Assembly (NCBI GenBank): GCA_031419455.1 | Contig: JANOKS010000017.1 | Span: 1 to 23,481 of the forward strand | DNA length: 23,481 bases | From: UBA7672 sp031419455 | GTDB taxonomy: Bacteria; Pseudomonadota; Alphaproteobacteria; Caulobacterales; Hyphomonadaceae | Direction: 5' to 3' | The notes under the pieces: model-generated | The model's input: the letters and a program-made list of their open reading frames with translations, nothing else | Told to the model about the DNA's origin: nothing | Database searches by the model: none | In this document: positions 1 through 7,746 of the stretch, in pieces | Numbering within the stretch: the stretch's first letter is position 1 | Layout: every line of letters starts with the position of its first letter | Translations under genes and position numbers: made by a program

Positions 1-168
1 CGCAAGCACATCCTGGCCGGATTCAGCATGGTCCAGCGTCAACTCGACGACGCCCTGCTGGCTCACATTTTCGGTGTCGCCTTCCTGCGCATGAGCGGCA
101 GGCGCAGCGGCAATCGCCGCCAGCATTGCGAGAATCATGAAGGTCTGGTTCGGGGCTTTGAGGTGCAC
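1..168 (-). CDS. Partial exported protein of unknown function (N-terminal 56 codons)
   Basis: The reading frame is open from a GTG at 168 to the window edge, so the C-terminus is missing. The translation begins with a short polar stretch, then a hydrophobic alanine-rich segment and an AHA-QE junction that looks like a signal peptidase I site, so the product is probably periplasmic or secreted. The GTG is preferred because GGAAG lies a few bases upstream. An in-frame ATG at 138 would also leave a signal-like N-terminus but has no visible ribosome-binding site. After the signal the visible part is acidic and polar with no recognisable motif. No family is assigned. Confidence 0.5.
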   Translation of the reverse strand, partial: MHLKAPNQTFMILAMLAAIAAAPAAHAQEGDTENVSQQGVVELTLDHAESGQDVLA

Positions 169-320
169 GACACTTCCATCAGCTTCGAGGAGCAATGAAA
201 GTGTGCTAGCAGGCCGAGCCTAATTTCCCGGCCGATCCTGTTAGGGTAAATTACCGGGCAACCTTAACCGTTGCGAAGCTACGGTTGACGAATTGCAAAC
301 GGCGCCTACGCCGCCAAGCC

Positions 321-2000
321 TTAAGCCGCTTTCAGCTTGTCGAGGAAGTCGCGCGCGACCGCGTTGAGGCGCGTGGATAGATCCTCGACCGAACGCGCGC
401 TGTCCTGCACCGAAGATGTCGCCGCGCGGGCCTGCGCGGTGACGCTGCTCATCGCGGCGACGCTGTCGCGCGCCTCGTCCGAAAGACCGGCGGCAGAATT
501 GACGTTCTCGGCAATGCTGTTGGTGGCGGCGCTCTGTTCTTCGGCCGCTGCAGCCACGGCGACGCTGAACTGTTTCATCTGGTCGATCAAGGCGATGACC
601 TCGCGCAGCTGTTCGGTCGAGCGGGTGCTGATGCCTTGGATTTCAACGATCCGCTTCGACACGTCTTCGGTGGCGCGCGATGTCTGGCTGGCCAGCGCTT
701 TCACCTCGGCGGCGACGACTGCGAACCCGCGGCCCATTTCACCCGCGCGCGCCGCCTCGATGGTGGCGTTGAGCGCGAGCAGATTGGTCTGTTCGGCGAC
801 ACTGCCGATGACCGAGACGATCTCGTCGATGTTGCGGGCCGCGTCGGCCAGTTCCTTCGCCGTGGCGCCGGCGGCGGCGCCTTGCGCGACGGCCCGCTCG
901 GCCGAGCGAGCGGACTCGCTCATGCGCGTTGCGATCTCCTGGATCGAGGCGCTGAGTTCCGTCGTCGCGGCGGCGATGGTCTGAACGTTCGAATTGGCGC
1001 CGTCCGTGGCGTTGGTCGCCTTGGAGGCGCTGCGGTTGGCCTCGTCGCAGACATGCTCCAGCGACGTGGCGTCCTTCATCAGGCGGCCAGACGACTCACG
1101 GAGGGTGGACAGGGTGGAGGCCAGCTGGTCCGCAAAGCCGGAGGCGAGGGCCTCTACACGACGGCTGCGTTCGGCGCGCTCCTGTTCCTGCGTGCGCTGC
1201 GAGGCTTCCAGTGCGATGCGATTGATCGCATTCTCGCGGAACTTGGTGAGAGCGCCGGCCATGCGGCCGATCTCGTCCTCGCGGTCGCGGTGAGGCGCCT
1301 GCACGCTGGTGTCGCCCGCGGCGAGCTTGTCCATCGCGCTGGTGAGATCGACGATCGGCCGGACGATCTTGCGGCGAGCACCGAGCACGATGGCGATGAC
1401 AGCGCCGATCGCGAGGATCGATGCAATCAGGATCGCGATCTGGGAGATGACGCCGATATTGCCGGCAGCGGCGACTGTTGCGTCGGACTCAGCCGAGATC
1501 TTGTCGGAGGCGGCCGAGAGGCCATCCTCAAGCTTGCGGAAATCCTCGAAGAAACCAGGCAACATGGCAAAGGCCGCAACTTCGTCCATGGCCGCCGTCT
1601 CGACCAGCTTTGTCGCCGTTTCGATGTAACTGTCGAGGGCAGGCTTCACTGCGGCGATGACTTCGCCGAGTTCGCTGCCGGCCGTAAGCTCGACGTTGGT
1701 GGCAATGAGACTGCGGAAATTCTCGACATGCTCGGTCATGTCGGCAGTGACGTCAGCGGCCGAAAGACCGTAGGCGGGATTGTTGGCGGCGAGAGACGCG
1801 AGCACGTCGCTACGCAGCGCATCGTGCATCATGTCACCTTCGAGGTGGTTGCGCAGAACCTTGCTGACATGGTTCGTCGCAGCAAGCTCGTTGTTCAGGA
1901 TCCACGCAGCGCCGCCGCCGACAAGACCAGCCAGGATCGTGCTGCAGAGAATGACTCCGCCAGCTTTGACTGTGAGAGAGTTGATCGAGCGCTGACGCAA
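321..2000 (-). CDS. Methyl-accepting chemotaxis protein (transmembrane chemoreceptor)
   Basis: This 559-residue protein has classic chemoreceptor architecture. A first membrane helix lies at about 13-34, followed by an extracytoplasmic sensor region to about 182 with no recognised ligand-binding motif. A second membrane helix spans about 183-207, then a HAMP domain to about 260 and a long helical signalling domain. The conserved hairpin tip that contacts CheA and CheW is at about 398-436 and includes AEQTNLLALNATIEAARAGE. By family knowledge it senses a small molecule or internal state and controls CheA. No cheA, cheW or cheY lies nearby, so it is an orphan receptor. The start is a TTG at 2000 with an AGGGG element about 8 bases upstream. 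It is divergent from the small membrane-protein gene at 2143. A long antisense frame over it is a codon-bias shadow. Confidence 0.95.
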   Translation of the reverse strand: MRQRSINSLTVKAGGVILCSTILAGLVGGGAAWILNNELAATNHVSKVLRNHLEGDMMHDALRSDVLASLAANNPAYGLSAADVTADMTEHVENFRSLIATNVELTAGSELGEVIAAVKPALDSYIETATKLVETAAMDEVAAFAMLPGFFEDFRKLEDGLSAASDKISAESDATVAAAGNIGVISQIAILIASILAIGAVIAIVLGARRKIVRPIVDLTSAMDKLAAGDTSVQAPHRDREDEIGRMAGALTKFRENAINRIALEASQRTQEQERAERSRRVEALASGFADQLASTLSTLRESSGRLMKDATSLEHVCDEANRSASKATNATDGANSNVQTIAAATTELSASIQEIATRMSESARSAERAVAQGAAAGATAKELADAARNIDEIVSVIGSVAEQTNLLALNATIEAARAGEMGRGFAVVAAEVKALASQTSRATEDVSKRIVEIQGISTRSTEQLREVIALIDQMKQFSVAVAAAAEEQSAATNSIAENVNSAAGLSDEARDSVAAMSSVTAQARAATSSVQDSARSVEDLSTRLNAVARDFLDKLKAA

Positions 2001-2142
2001 ATTCGGCCCCTGCTTCTGCTGGCGGACCCGCCTGCCGCGGGACGCCTCGGTGCAGACGGGAGCTATCAGGTAAAAGGGTTAATGGTTGCTGTATGCAAGT
2101 TAAGGAGCGCTCCGTTTCAGGCGCCATGCTATCCCGCTGGAC

Positions 2143-2727
2143 ATGATCGCAACTTCAACCGTCAGCCGCTCCAGCCAGGCGCTCTACTTCGCCAGCATCG
2201 TGCTTAGCGTGCCGACACTGATCAGCCTGATCCACAGGCAGTGGGCGCTTCCCGTCGCGCCGGATATCTCTCAGTTCATCGTCAGCTACCGCGCCCTCGC
2301 CGATGGCGTCGCGGCCGTAATCCACGCGCCGCTGCGCAGCTTTGCCGTGCCGCCGCCGCCTCTCATCGATCTGCACATCCTTTCGTTCGCAGGCATGGGG
2401 ATGATGACGCGCGCGCTGGAGGCGCCGGGCGAGAAACAGGATGCATGGCACGGCGCCGTCTGGGGCGTCACATCGTTCGTGTTCGGATATCTTCTTGTCG
2501 GCATCCTCGTCGTCGGCGCCTGCCTTGCGGCGTTCATCGCAAGCCCGATCAAGGCTTTCCAAAGCGATCGCTGGATCGAGACCACGCCGACCCTTGAAGG
2601 ACCGCAGGGCCGCCTCCGCCGCGAGCGCGCTTATCGCCTGGAGCGCGATCTTGCCCGCATCACGGCGATCACGCTGGCGCTGGTTGGCGCATATTTTGTG
2701 CTGAACGCACTGCTCATCGGCCGTTGA
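2143..2727 (+). CDS. Small integral membrane protein, unknown function
   Basis: The 194-residue product has hydrophobic segments at about 12-30, 103-137 (long enough for one or two helices) and 172-192, with a proline-rich loop around residue 70. A charged cytosolic-looking stretch (140-170) contains a run of arginines and glutamates. I do not recognise a family and see no catalytic motif. It starts at the first ATG after the divergent promoter region shared with the chemoreceptor gene. The next gene on the same strand, the SIMPL-domain gene, begins 134 bases downstream with its own ribosome-binding site, so co-transcription is possible but not required. Codon use resembles the neighbours, which supports it being a real gene. 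Confidence 0.7.
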   Translation: MIATSTVSRSSQALYFASIVLSVPTLISLIHRQWALPVAPDISQFIVSYRALADGVAAVIHAPLRSFAVPPPPLIDLHILSFAGMGMMTRALEAPGEKQDAWHGAVWGVTSFVFGYLLVGILVVGACLAAFIASPIKAFQSDRWIETTPTLEGPQGRLRRERAYRLERDLARITAITLALVGAYFVLNALLIGR

Positions 2728-2861
2728 TTCAAGGTGACGCTGCGGCTTGGCTGCCAGCCTGCCATGCTGCGCCGCCAGATTGCGCTTGCCGCGCCACAGG
2801 CCCGCCCCATTTCGACAGAGGATTCAGGACAACGACAGCGACCCACGAAAGGTCAAACAAG

Positions 2862-3614
2862 ATGACACGCCTAGCCCCCACCCTGCTGGCCATTTCTGCG
2901 CTGGCTGGTTGCGCAACCGCTCCGATGGCGATGGCGCAACCGCCAATGCCGATGCCCCCAGGAATGCCTGCCATGAGTTCGATCCAGCCCGAGACCACGA
3001 TCACGCTGATGGGCCGCGGCTCCATCGAACAGCCGCCTGACGTCGCGATGATCAATGTGGGCGTGCAGGTTGAAGCCAAGACCGCAGCCGAGGCGATGGC
3101 GCAGCAGGCGACGAACATGAACGGCGTGTTCGCCGCCGTGAAAGCCGCCGGCATCGCCGACCGCGACATGCAGACCGGCAGCATGTCGCTCAATCCGGTG
3201 TACGAGTATCCCAACAATGCTCGCCCGCGCCTCACCGGCTATCAGGCGTCAAACTCGATCACCATCAAGGTTCGCAAGCTCGACACGCTCGGCAAGACGC
3301 TCGACGCCGTGGTGAAGGGCGGCGGCAACACGATCAACGGCATTTCTTTCTCGGTCGACCAGCCGGACAAGTTCCAGAACGATGCGCGTGTGGAAGCCAT
3401 CAAGGACGCCGCCGCCAAGGCCGAAATCTACGCCCAGGCCGTCGGCTACAAGGTGAAGCGGATCGTCACGATCAGCGAGCAGGAGTTCTACCCACAGCCG
3501 CCCATGCCCGTCATGATGCGCATGCAGGACATGGCCGCGGAAGCGACGCCCATCGCCGCTGGTGAAGTCTCGCTGGTGCAGACGGTGAATGTGGTGTTCG
3601 AGCTCACCAAGTAG
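2862..3614 (+). CDS. SIMPL-domain (DUF541, YggE-like) exported protein
   Basis: The 250-residue product begins with a signal sequence ending in L-A-G-C at residues 14-17, a possible lipobox. A second possible signal peptidase I site (AMA-Q) follows near residue 25, so lipoprotein versus soluble periplasmic is undecided. The mature part carries the SIMPL/DUF541 pattern: a GRGSIEQPPDVAMINVGV-type strand near residue 50, the TGYQASNSITIKVRKL strand, a helix with DAAAKAEIYAQAVG, and a C-terminal strand ending in VNVVFELTK. E. coli YggE belongs to this family and has been linked to oxidative stress; the molecular function is unclear. The frame is open back to 2724, but the ATG at 2862 has GAAAGG nine bases upstream and exposes the signal peptide, so it is the start chosen. 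Confidence 0.88.
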   Translation: MTRLAPTLLAISALAGCATAPMAMAQPPMPMPPGMPAMSSIQPETTITLMGRGSIEQPPDVAMINVGVQVEAKTAAEAMAQQATNMNGVFAAVKAAGIADRDMQTGSMSLNPVYEYPNNARPRLTGYQASNSITIKVRKLDTLGKTLDAVVKGGGNTINGISFSVDQPDKFQNDARVEAIKDAAAKAEIYAQAVGYKVKRIVTISEQEFYPQPPMPVMMRMQDMAAEATPIAAGEVSLVQTVNVVFELTK

Positions 3615-3632
3615 GGATGCGCGATGCGCATA

Positions 3633-3701
3633 GGGAGTAGGCAATAGGGAGTAGGCAGTCGTCTACCCCACCCTACTCCCGACTGCCTATTCCCTACTCC
3701 C
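3633..3701. repeat. Imperfect inverted repeat with internal direct repeats between convergent genes
   Basis: The left arm (3633-3661) contains two direct copies of GGGAGTAGGCA. The right arm (3680-3701) is its reverse complement apart from one mismatch and a five-base bulge. The 18-base middle contains a further CTACTCCC copy. RNA from either strand could fold into a long hairpin. It lies exactly between the stop codons of the SIMPL gene and panD, so it may end or stabilise both transcripts. No T-run follows, so it is not a textbook terminator. Confidence 0.75.
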
Positions 3702-3714
3702 GCGCCGCAGGCGC
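3702..3714. other. Short GC-rich hairpin at the 3' end of panD
   Basis: GCGCC and GGCGC can pair around a three-base loop. The hairpin abuts the panD stop codon and the larger inverted repeat beside it. It may contribute to transcript ending on the minus strand, but no U-tract is visible. Confidence 0.35.
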
Positions 3715-4073
3715 TACGCGATTCCCGTCACAACCTCGTTCCGCTCATTCAACCGCACCACGCTGGGCGCCCATTGCTTCGCTTCAGTCTCATCCATCTG
3801 CGCGAAGGCGGCGATGATCACGCGGTCGGCGGTCTGGAAATGGCGCGCGGCGGCGCCGTTGATGCCGATGATCCTGGAGCCGCGCGGGGCCTCGATCGCG
3901 TAGGTCGAGATACGTGCGCCGTTGGTGATGTTCCAGATATCCACGCGTTCGTGCGGCAGGATGTTCGCGGCTTCCAGCAGGTCCATGTCGATTGAGCACG
4001 AGCCTTCATAGTGGAGGTCGCACTGGGTGACGGCCGCGCGATGCAGCTTGCCCTTCATCATGGTCAGAAGCAT
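3714..4073 (-). CDS. panD: Aspartate 1-decarboxylase (pyruvoyl enzyme)
   Basis: PanD converts L-aspartate to beta-alanine and CO2, supplying the beta-alanine half of pantothenate and hence coenzyme A. It is made as an inactive proenzyme that cleaves itself between Gly24 and Ser25 to create the pyruvoyl group. The 119-residue product has the motif YEGSCSID with Gly24-Ser25 in the expected place. It also keeps Lys9, His11, Tyr22, Arg54, Tyr58 and Asn72, which match active-site residues of the E. coli enzyme. Length is close to the usual 115-130. The ATG at 4073 aligns with the E. coli start and has AGGAGG about six bases upstream. It is convergent with the SIMPL gene. No other pantothenate gene is nearby. 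Confidence 0.97.
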   Translation of the reverse strand: MLLTMMKGKLHRAAVTQCDLHYEGSCSIDMDLLEAANILPHERVDIWNITNGARISTYAIEAPRGSRIIGINGAAARHFQTADRVIIAAFAQMDETEAKQWAPSVVRLNERNEVVTGIA

Positions 4074-4288
4074 GGGATCCTCCTTTGCGCCTATCGCTAG
4101 CGGAGGGGGTCCCTACCGTAAGCGGTGCGCTTGCCTTTACGCTGGCTCGCTCCGGGTTTTCGGCTTCGCCCAACAGGCTTAGACCTTGGCCCACGCGCCA
4201 GCTTGGTTAAGGTGCGGACGGCCCAGACAGGGTCCGGCTTTGCCCGCAAAGCGCAACCGATACACACGGTCGCAGAGGAGCCTTCAAT
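4074..4288. other. Divergent intergenic region with potential hairpins
   Basis: This 215-base gap separates divergent panD and the epoxide-hydrolase-like gene, so it should hold both promoters. I cannot name convincing -35/-10 pairs. It contains the 8-base palindrome CGCTAGCG (4095-4102), a small hairpin AAGCG-gtg-CGCTT (4120-4132) inside a weaker CGTAA/TTACG pairing, and a ribosome-binding site for each flanking gene at its ends. No credible gene is present. Confidence 0.5.
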
Positions 4289-5251
4289 ATGGCCCACGAG
4301 TTCCGCTACGTCCAGTCTGGCGACCAGTCGATCCGCGTGGCAGTGGAAGGCTCAGGGCCGCTCGTGCTGATGGTGCATGGCTGGCCGGAGAGTTGGTATT
4401 CCTGGCGCCACCAGATGGGGCCGATAGCGGACGCCGGCTACACCGCCGCCGCCATCGACGTGCGTGGCTATGGCGGCTCGTCCAGACCCTACCCCGTCGA
4501 AGCCTACGACATGGCGAGCATCGTCGCCGACAATCAGGCGGTGGCGGATGCGCTTGGCGGCGGCAAGGCGATCCTGGTCGGCCATGACTGGGGCGCGCCG
4601 ATCGTCTGGAACACAGCCTGGACCGATCCCCAGCGCTTCACGGCCGTCTGCGGCATGTCGATCCCGCACATGGGCCACGGCGCTGCGCCGATGATCGACG
4701 TGGCGCGCAAGATGTTTACCGAGAACGGCCTGTTCTTCTACATGGTCTATTTTCAGGATCAGGGCGTCGCCGAAGCGGAGTTTGAGGCCGACGTCCGCGA
4801 CACCATTCGCCGCATCTACTTCGCGTGGTCGGGCGATGCGCCGGCGGGCGGGTGGCCGGTGGGCAAGAAGCATGGCGAACCGTTCCTGCAGGGCATGACC
4901 GATCCGGGGAAATTCCCGGCATGGCTGAGCGACGCCGACATCGACTATCTCGTGAAGGAGTTCGAGGGGTCGGGATTTCGCGGGCCGCTGAACCGCTATC
5001 GCAACTTCCATCGCGACTTTGCGGCGGCCTCGCGCCTTGCGGGGACGAAGATCCAACAGCCTGCGCTGTTCATGGCCGGCGACAGGGATGTGGGCATCCG
5101 CATGTTCGGCCGGGATGTCGAAACACGCATGCGACAACATTTCGACGACTTGCGCGGTTTCCACATGATCCCCGGCGCGGGGCACTGGAACCAGCAGGAG
5201 AAGCCTGCCGAGACAAACAGGTTGCTGCTGGAGTGGCTAAAGGGCCTTTAG
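4289..5251 (+). CDS. Alpha/beta hydrolase, epoxide hydrolase-like
   Basis: The 320-residue product has the alpha/beta-hydrolase order of the soluble epoxide hydrolase group. An oxyanion-hole motif HGWPE lies at 30-34, and the nucleophile elbow GHDWG at 98-102 gives Asp100 rather than serine. A lid contains two candidate tyrosines (around Tyr154 and Tyr237 in RGPLNRYRN), with an acid in GDRD (Asp267 favoured) and His299 in GAGHW. Such enzymes open epoxides with water through an ester on the aspartate; an Asp nucleophile is also used by haloalkane dehalogenases, but the HGxP motif and lid tyrosines favour epoxide hydrolase. The substrate is not predictable. The ATG has GAGGAG eight bases upstream. 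A DUF1330-like gene follows after 23 bases, so the two are probably co-transcribed. Confidence 0.88.
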   Translation: MAHEFRYVQSGDQSIRVAVEGSGPLVLMVHGWPESWYSWRHQMGPIADAGYTAAAIDVRGYGGSSRPYPVEAYDMASIVADNQAVADALGGGKAILVGHDWGAPIVWNTAWTDPQRFTAVCGMSIPHMGHGAAPMIDVARKMFTENGLFFYMVYFQDQGVAEAEFEADVRDTIRRIYFAWSGDAPAGGWPVGKKHGEPFLQGMTDPGKFPAWLSDADIDYLVKEFEGSGFRGPLNRYRNFHRDFAAASRLAGTKIQQPALFMAGDRDVGIRMFGRDVETRMRQHFDDLRGFHMIPGAGHWNQQEKPAETNRLLLEWLKGL

Positions 5252-5274
5252 GTCGGTGCAAGCAGTGGACGACA

Positions 5275-5673
5275 ATGGCAGGGCCGAAAACACTCAACGA
5301 AGACTTCGTCCGCAGCCTTCCTGATGAAGGTCCCGTCGTGATGGTAAACTTGGTGCAGTTCCGCGAGCGCTCGCTCGATGGCAATGGCTCGGGATGGGAT
5401 GCGTATCTGCGCTATAGCAAACTCGACGCGCCGCTCTTCAAGAAGGTCGGCGCTACGATTCTCTGGGCCGGTCATGCCGAAGGCGCGGCAGTCGGCGATC
5501 AGGGCGACAAGCCGTGGGACTGGATCGTGCTGGCGCTCTATCCCTCGCGCGCCGCTTTTCTGGAGATGATGACGTCTCCGGAATATGCCGAGGCCAATGT
5601 CGATCGCGAGAACGGCGTCGCGGATCACGTGATCCTCGCCGCGAAGCAGACCTATTCCAAGTTCAGGGCATGA
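5275..5673 (+). CDS. DUF1330-like protein (dimeric alpha-beta barrel fold)
   Basis: The 132-residue product has the pattern of DUF1330/EthD-like small barrel proteins: an N-terminal strand with PVVMVNLVQF, a helix with AYLRYSKLDAP, a strand with ILWAGHAEG, then WDWIVLALYPSRAAFLEMM and SPEYAEA. The catalytic role of the family is not established; related folds bind small aromatic or reactive compounds. The chosen ATG at 5275 has only a weak ribosome-binding site (purines around GTGGAC), which fits reinitiation after the hydrolase gene that stops 23 bases before. The same frame is open far upstream through the hydrolase gene, but that part is shadow translation. The pairing suggests, without proof, a role near the hydrolase reaction. 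Confidence 0.8.
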   Translation: MAGPKTLNEDFVRSLPDEGPVVMVNLVQFRERSLDGNGSGWDAYLRYSKLDAPLFKKVGATILWAGHAEGAAVGDQGDKPWDWIVLALYPSRAAFLEMMTSPEYAEANVDRENGVADHVILAAKQTYSKFRA

Positions 5674-5768
5674 GAGCGGGTATCGGTTCGTTCGTCCGTC
5701 AAGATTCCTCTTCGGTAGTCCTAACGAGTCGTATATCCGCAGCGGCGAACTTCCCGCATCGGCGCGGA

Positions 5769-5796
5769 TTGGACCTTAACCCTGTTTTGCTAGGCA
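5769..5796 (+). promoter_or_regulatory. Possible sigma-70-type promoter for the pseudo-receiver gene
   Basis: TTGGAC (5769-5774) and TAGGCA (5791-5796) are 16 bases apart and lie about 30 bases before the ATG at 5825. Both are partial matches to consensus; this is a weak prediction. Confidence 0.25.
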
Positions 5797-5824
5797 TAGG
5801 CTTCGTCCTAGGGGCAAGGGAACC

Positions 5825-6706
5825 ATGTCTAGCCGTCACGCGCCGCCGACTTTCCTGATCGCGGATTCGGACCCGCATTCGCGCAACCTGCTTGCGGAGG
5901 TCCTGCGCGCTGCAGGTTTTTTCATGATCACAACGGTTCGTGATGGCGACGAACTGTTGTCGCTTACGGCTGAGCTGCAGCCGCGCATTGTCCTGACGGC
6001 GTCGCGCATTCCGGGCCTATCCGGCCTGGAGTATACGCGCATGATCCGCTCCGGCTATCGGGACGTGTCGCGGCAGACCTCGATCATCGTGATGACCGAC
6101 ACGCCGACCAAGGCGTTCCTCGATGCCGCCCAGCAAAGCGGCGTTGATGAAATGCTCGCCCGCCCGTTCTCTTCGCAGGCCGTGATGTTGCGCGTGAAGT
6201 CGGTGCTTGATCGCCCGCGCGAGTTCGTCGATTGCGCCGTCTATGTGGGGCCATGCCGCCGCCGGCGCATGATCGATTCATACAACGGTCCGATGCGCCG
6301 CTTCGTTGATCCGGTGGGCGATCCGACAAATCTCGCGCCCTGGGAACAGGAGCCGAATCGCGTCGCTGTACGCGCCTGCGTGAAGAAGATCAGCGAGCTT
6401 GCGACCGGGCTGACCCAAGGAGATCGCCGCAAGCTGCGCGAGATTTTCTTTGCCGTGAAAGAGGCTGAGTTGAAGGCCGATGAGGTCAAGGACCAGATGA
6501 TGGGCGAAGCCGCCAAGTCGCTGGGCCGATACATCTCGGCAATCGGGGCAACGGGCGCGCCGGATTCCGAGGTGCTGACAACGCACATCGACGCCATGCA
6601 TACGCTCGGTGTCCTGACTGGCGAGCATCATGAAGAGCGCGAAAAGCTGATTTCTGGTCTCAAGAAGGTCGTCGACAAGCGCTTGGGCCGTATCCGCGCC
6701 GCCTGA
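5825..6706 (+). CDS. Pseudo-receiver (response-regulator-like) protein with uncharacterised C-terminal domain
   Basis: Residues about 8-130 follow the CheY-like receiver fold. The acidic pair is kept at Asp14 and Asp16, the switch threonine at Thr91, and PGLSG follows the usual phosphorylation site. The phosphoacceptor position, expected just before xxxPG, is Ala59 (LTASRIPG) instead of aspartate, and the conserved lysine of KPF is Arg113. It therefore should not be phosphorylated in the normal way. Residues about 138-165 hold a basic segment with two GPxRR-type motifs (VGPCRRRR and NGPMRRF). Residues 175-293 are predicted helical and charged, without a DNA-binding motif I can name. It is a single gene with no histidine kinase beside it and is convergent with the methyltransferase gene. 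The ATG has AAGGG about nine bases upstream. Confidence 0.85.
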   Translation: MSSRHAPPTFLIADSDPHSRNLLAEVLRAAGFFMITTVRDGDELLSLTAELQPRIVLTASRIPGLSGLEYTRMIRSGYRDVSRQTSIIVMTDTPTKAFLDAAQQSGVDEMLARPFSSQAVMLRVKSVLDRPREFVDCAVYVGPCRRRRMIDSYNGPMRRFVDPVGDPTNLAPWEQEPNRVAVRACVKKISELATGLTQGDRRKLREIFFAVKEAELKADEVKDQMMGEAAKSLGRYISAIGATGAPDSEVLTTHIDAMHTLGVLTGEHHEEREKLISGLKKVVDKRLGRIRAA

Positions 6707-6717
6707 CCCTGACCGGA

Positions 6718-6733
6718 CGAGCCGCCGGGCTCG
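6718..6733. terminator. Hairpin between convergent genes, possible transcription end
   Basis: CGAGCC and GGCTCG pair perfectly around a GCCG loop, 12 bases after the pseudo-receiver stop. A second small hairpin (CACTG-gag-CAGTG, 6754-6766) follows before the methyltransferase stop. Neither has a T-run, so intrinsic termination is only possible. Confidence 0.35.
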
Positions 6734-6783
6734 ACTGGCGAACTGGGACCTCGCACTGGAGCAGTGTCCTACCGCGGTCTACA

Positions 6784-7746
6784 TCAGTCAGACAATGGGC
6801 TGACTTGCAGAACTGGTTCTGTCTGGGCGGGCCTGAGCGGCGCCCGCCGTAGCGCTTGAACTTCGACCGCAACAGTTTCAGGCAATGCAGTTGTGGCGTG
6901 GTCGCTTTCCTTGAGCAGGCTGGATGCGATCAGGGCGATGTATTCGCCCACAAGAAGCGTATCGACCTTCTGCCCTTTCAACGCGTCGTACAGCGGAGAC
7001 AGGCAGGAAGAGCCGGGGTTCAGGTAGTCGTGTGGTTCGATCAGGAGGCAGGCCGCCTTGCGCAGCAGTTCCGGCGCCGAGCGGCACACCTCCCCTTCGG
7101 CGCCCTCGATGTCGAGCTTGATGATCAGTGGCATTCCGCCTGGAATGGTCTTCATCAGGTCCTGCATCAGCATCGACGGCGTGTCGCTGCCTTCCCGGAC
7201 ATTGTCCGCCCACGAACTGTCGCGATCCGAATGCAGGGACACTCCCCTGTTGTGAGACCAGAGAGCGCCGAACATTGTTCTGATCTGGGAGTGCGCGGCG
7301 CAGTTCTTCTCCAGGATTTTGAAGGTCTCGGGATTGGGTTCCACGGCAATGATTGTCGCTTGCGGAAATCGCCTGGCGAAATAAAGGGCAGCATACCCGA
7401 CATTCGCTCCGCCATCGATGATCACGGGAGTGTGGCCCCTTGCGCGCCAGCGAGCCGCCAAGCGGTTCAGCGCGGTTTCGGCGCGTTCGCCCATTCCGTA
7501 TTCGTCCCAACCAAGCACGGAAGACGCCACAACCGGGTCGCTCTCGCGCGGCCTGAGTATGATCGACTCGCCGTGCCAGCGCACCTTTACAGGATTACGG
7601 ATGCCCAGACGCCGGCGGACACCAACTGACAATGCGGCGGGAAGGCCAAAAGCGCGCGTGAGGCCAAGGTGATAGCGCAAGCTCGGAAGGATCGACATTG
7701 AAGTCGAAATAGGTCGGGCAATATCGATGGCGAACCAAATGGGCAA
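6784..7746 (-). CDS. FkbM-family SAM-dependent methyltransferase
   Basis: The 320-residue product has the FkbM layout. SAM motif I is IIDGGANVG (Asp111-Gly117), followed by the ribose-binding acid in AVEPN (Glu136) and the family motif IIKLDIEGAE near 208-217, then a C-terminal strand region with LLIEPHD. Family members O-methylate sugars or small molecules, often in surface polysaccharide or secondary-metabolite pathways. The substrate cannot be read here because no glycan or biosynthetic genes are adjacent. The frame starts at a TTG at 7746 with a weak GGGAA upstream. An ATG at 7698 (residue 17) is an alternative, and nothing essential is lost by using it. The gene is divergent from the gcv operon. 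Confidence 0.88.
   Translation of the reverse strand: MPIWFAIDIARPISTSMSILPSLRYHLGLTRAFGLPAALSVGVRRRLGIRNPVKVRWHGESIILRPRESDPVVASSVLGWDEYGMGERAETALNRLAARWRARGHTPVIIDGGANVGYAALYFARRFPQATIIAVEPNPETFKILEKNCAAHSQIRTMFGALWSHNRGVSLHSDRDSSWADNVREGSDTPSMLMQDLMKTIPGGMPLIIKLDIEGAEGEVCRSAPELLRKAACLLIEPHDYLNPGSSCLSPLYDALKGQKVDTLLVGEYIALIASSLLKESDHATTALPETVAVEVQALRRAPLRPAQTEPVLQVSPLSD

Noticed and set aside
273..280. TTAACCGT as a CtrA half-site, and similar TTAACC strings near 2070 and 5775
   Set aside because: Single degenerate half-sites are expected by chance; no full TTAA-N7-TTAA arrangement is present.
636..2207. A 523-residue open frame on the + strand, antisense to the chemoreceptor gene
   Set aside because: It is rich in Arg, Gly, Asp and His with no domain, and mirrors the codon bias of the convincing chemoreceptor gene on the other strand.
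2724..2861. Extension of the SIMPL-domain gene upstream to 2724
   Set aside because: It would bury the signal peptide; the ATG at 2862 has a good ribosome-binding site. The segment is best read as a 134-base intergenic stretch with nothing notable.
4352..5185. A 277-residue - strand frame antisense to the epoxide-hydrolase-like gene
   Set aside because: Composition is typical of antisense shadow translation, and the + strand gene has a complete catalytic set and ribosome-binding site.
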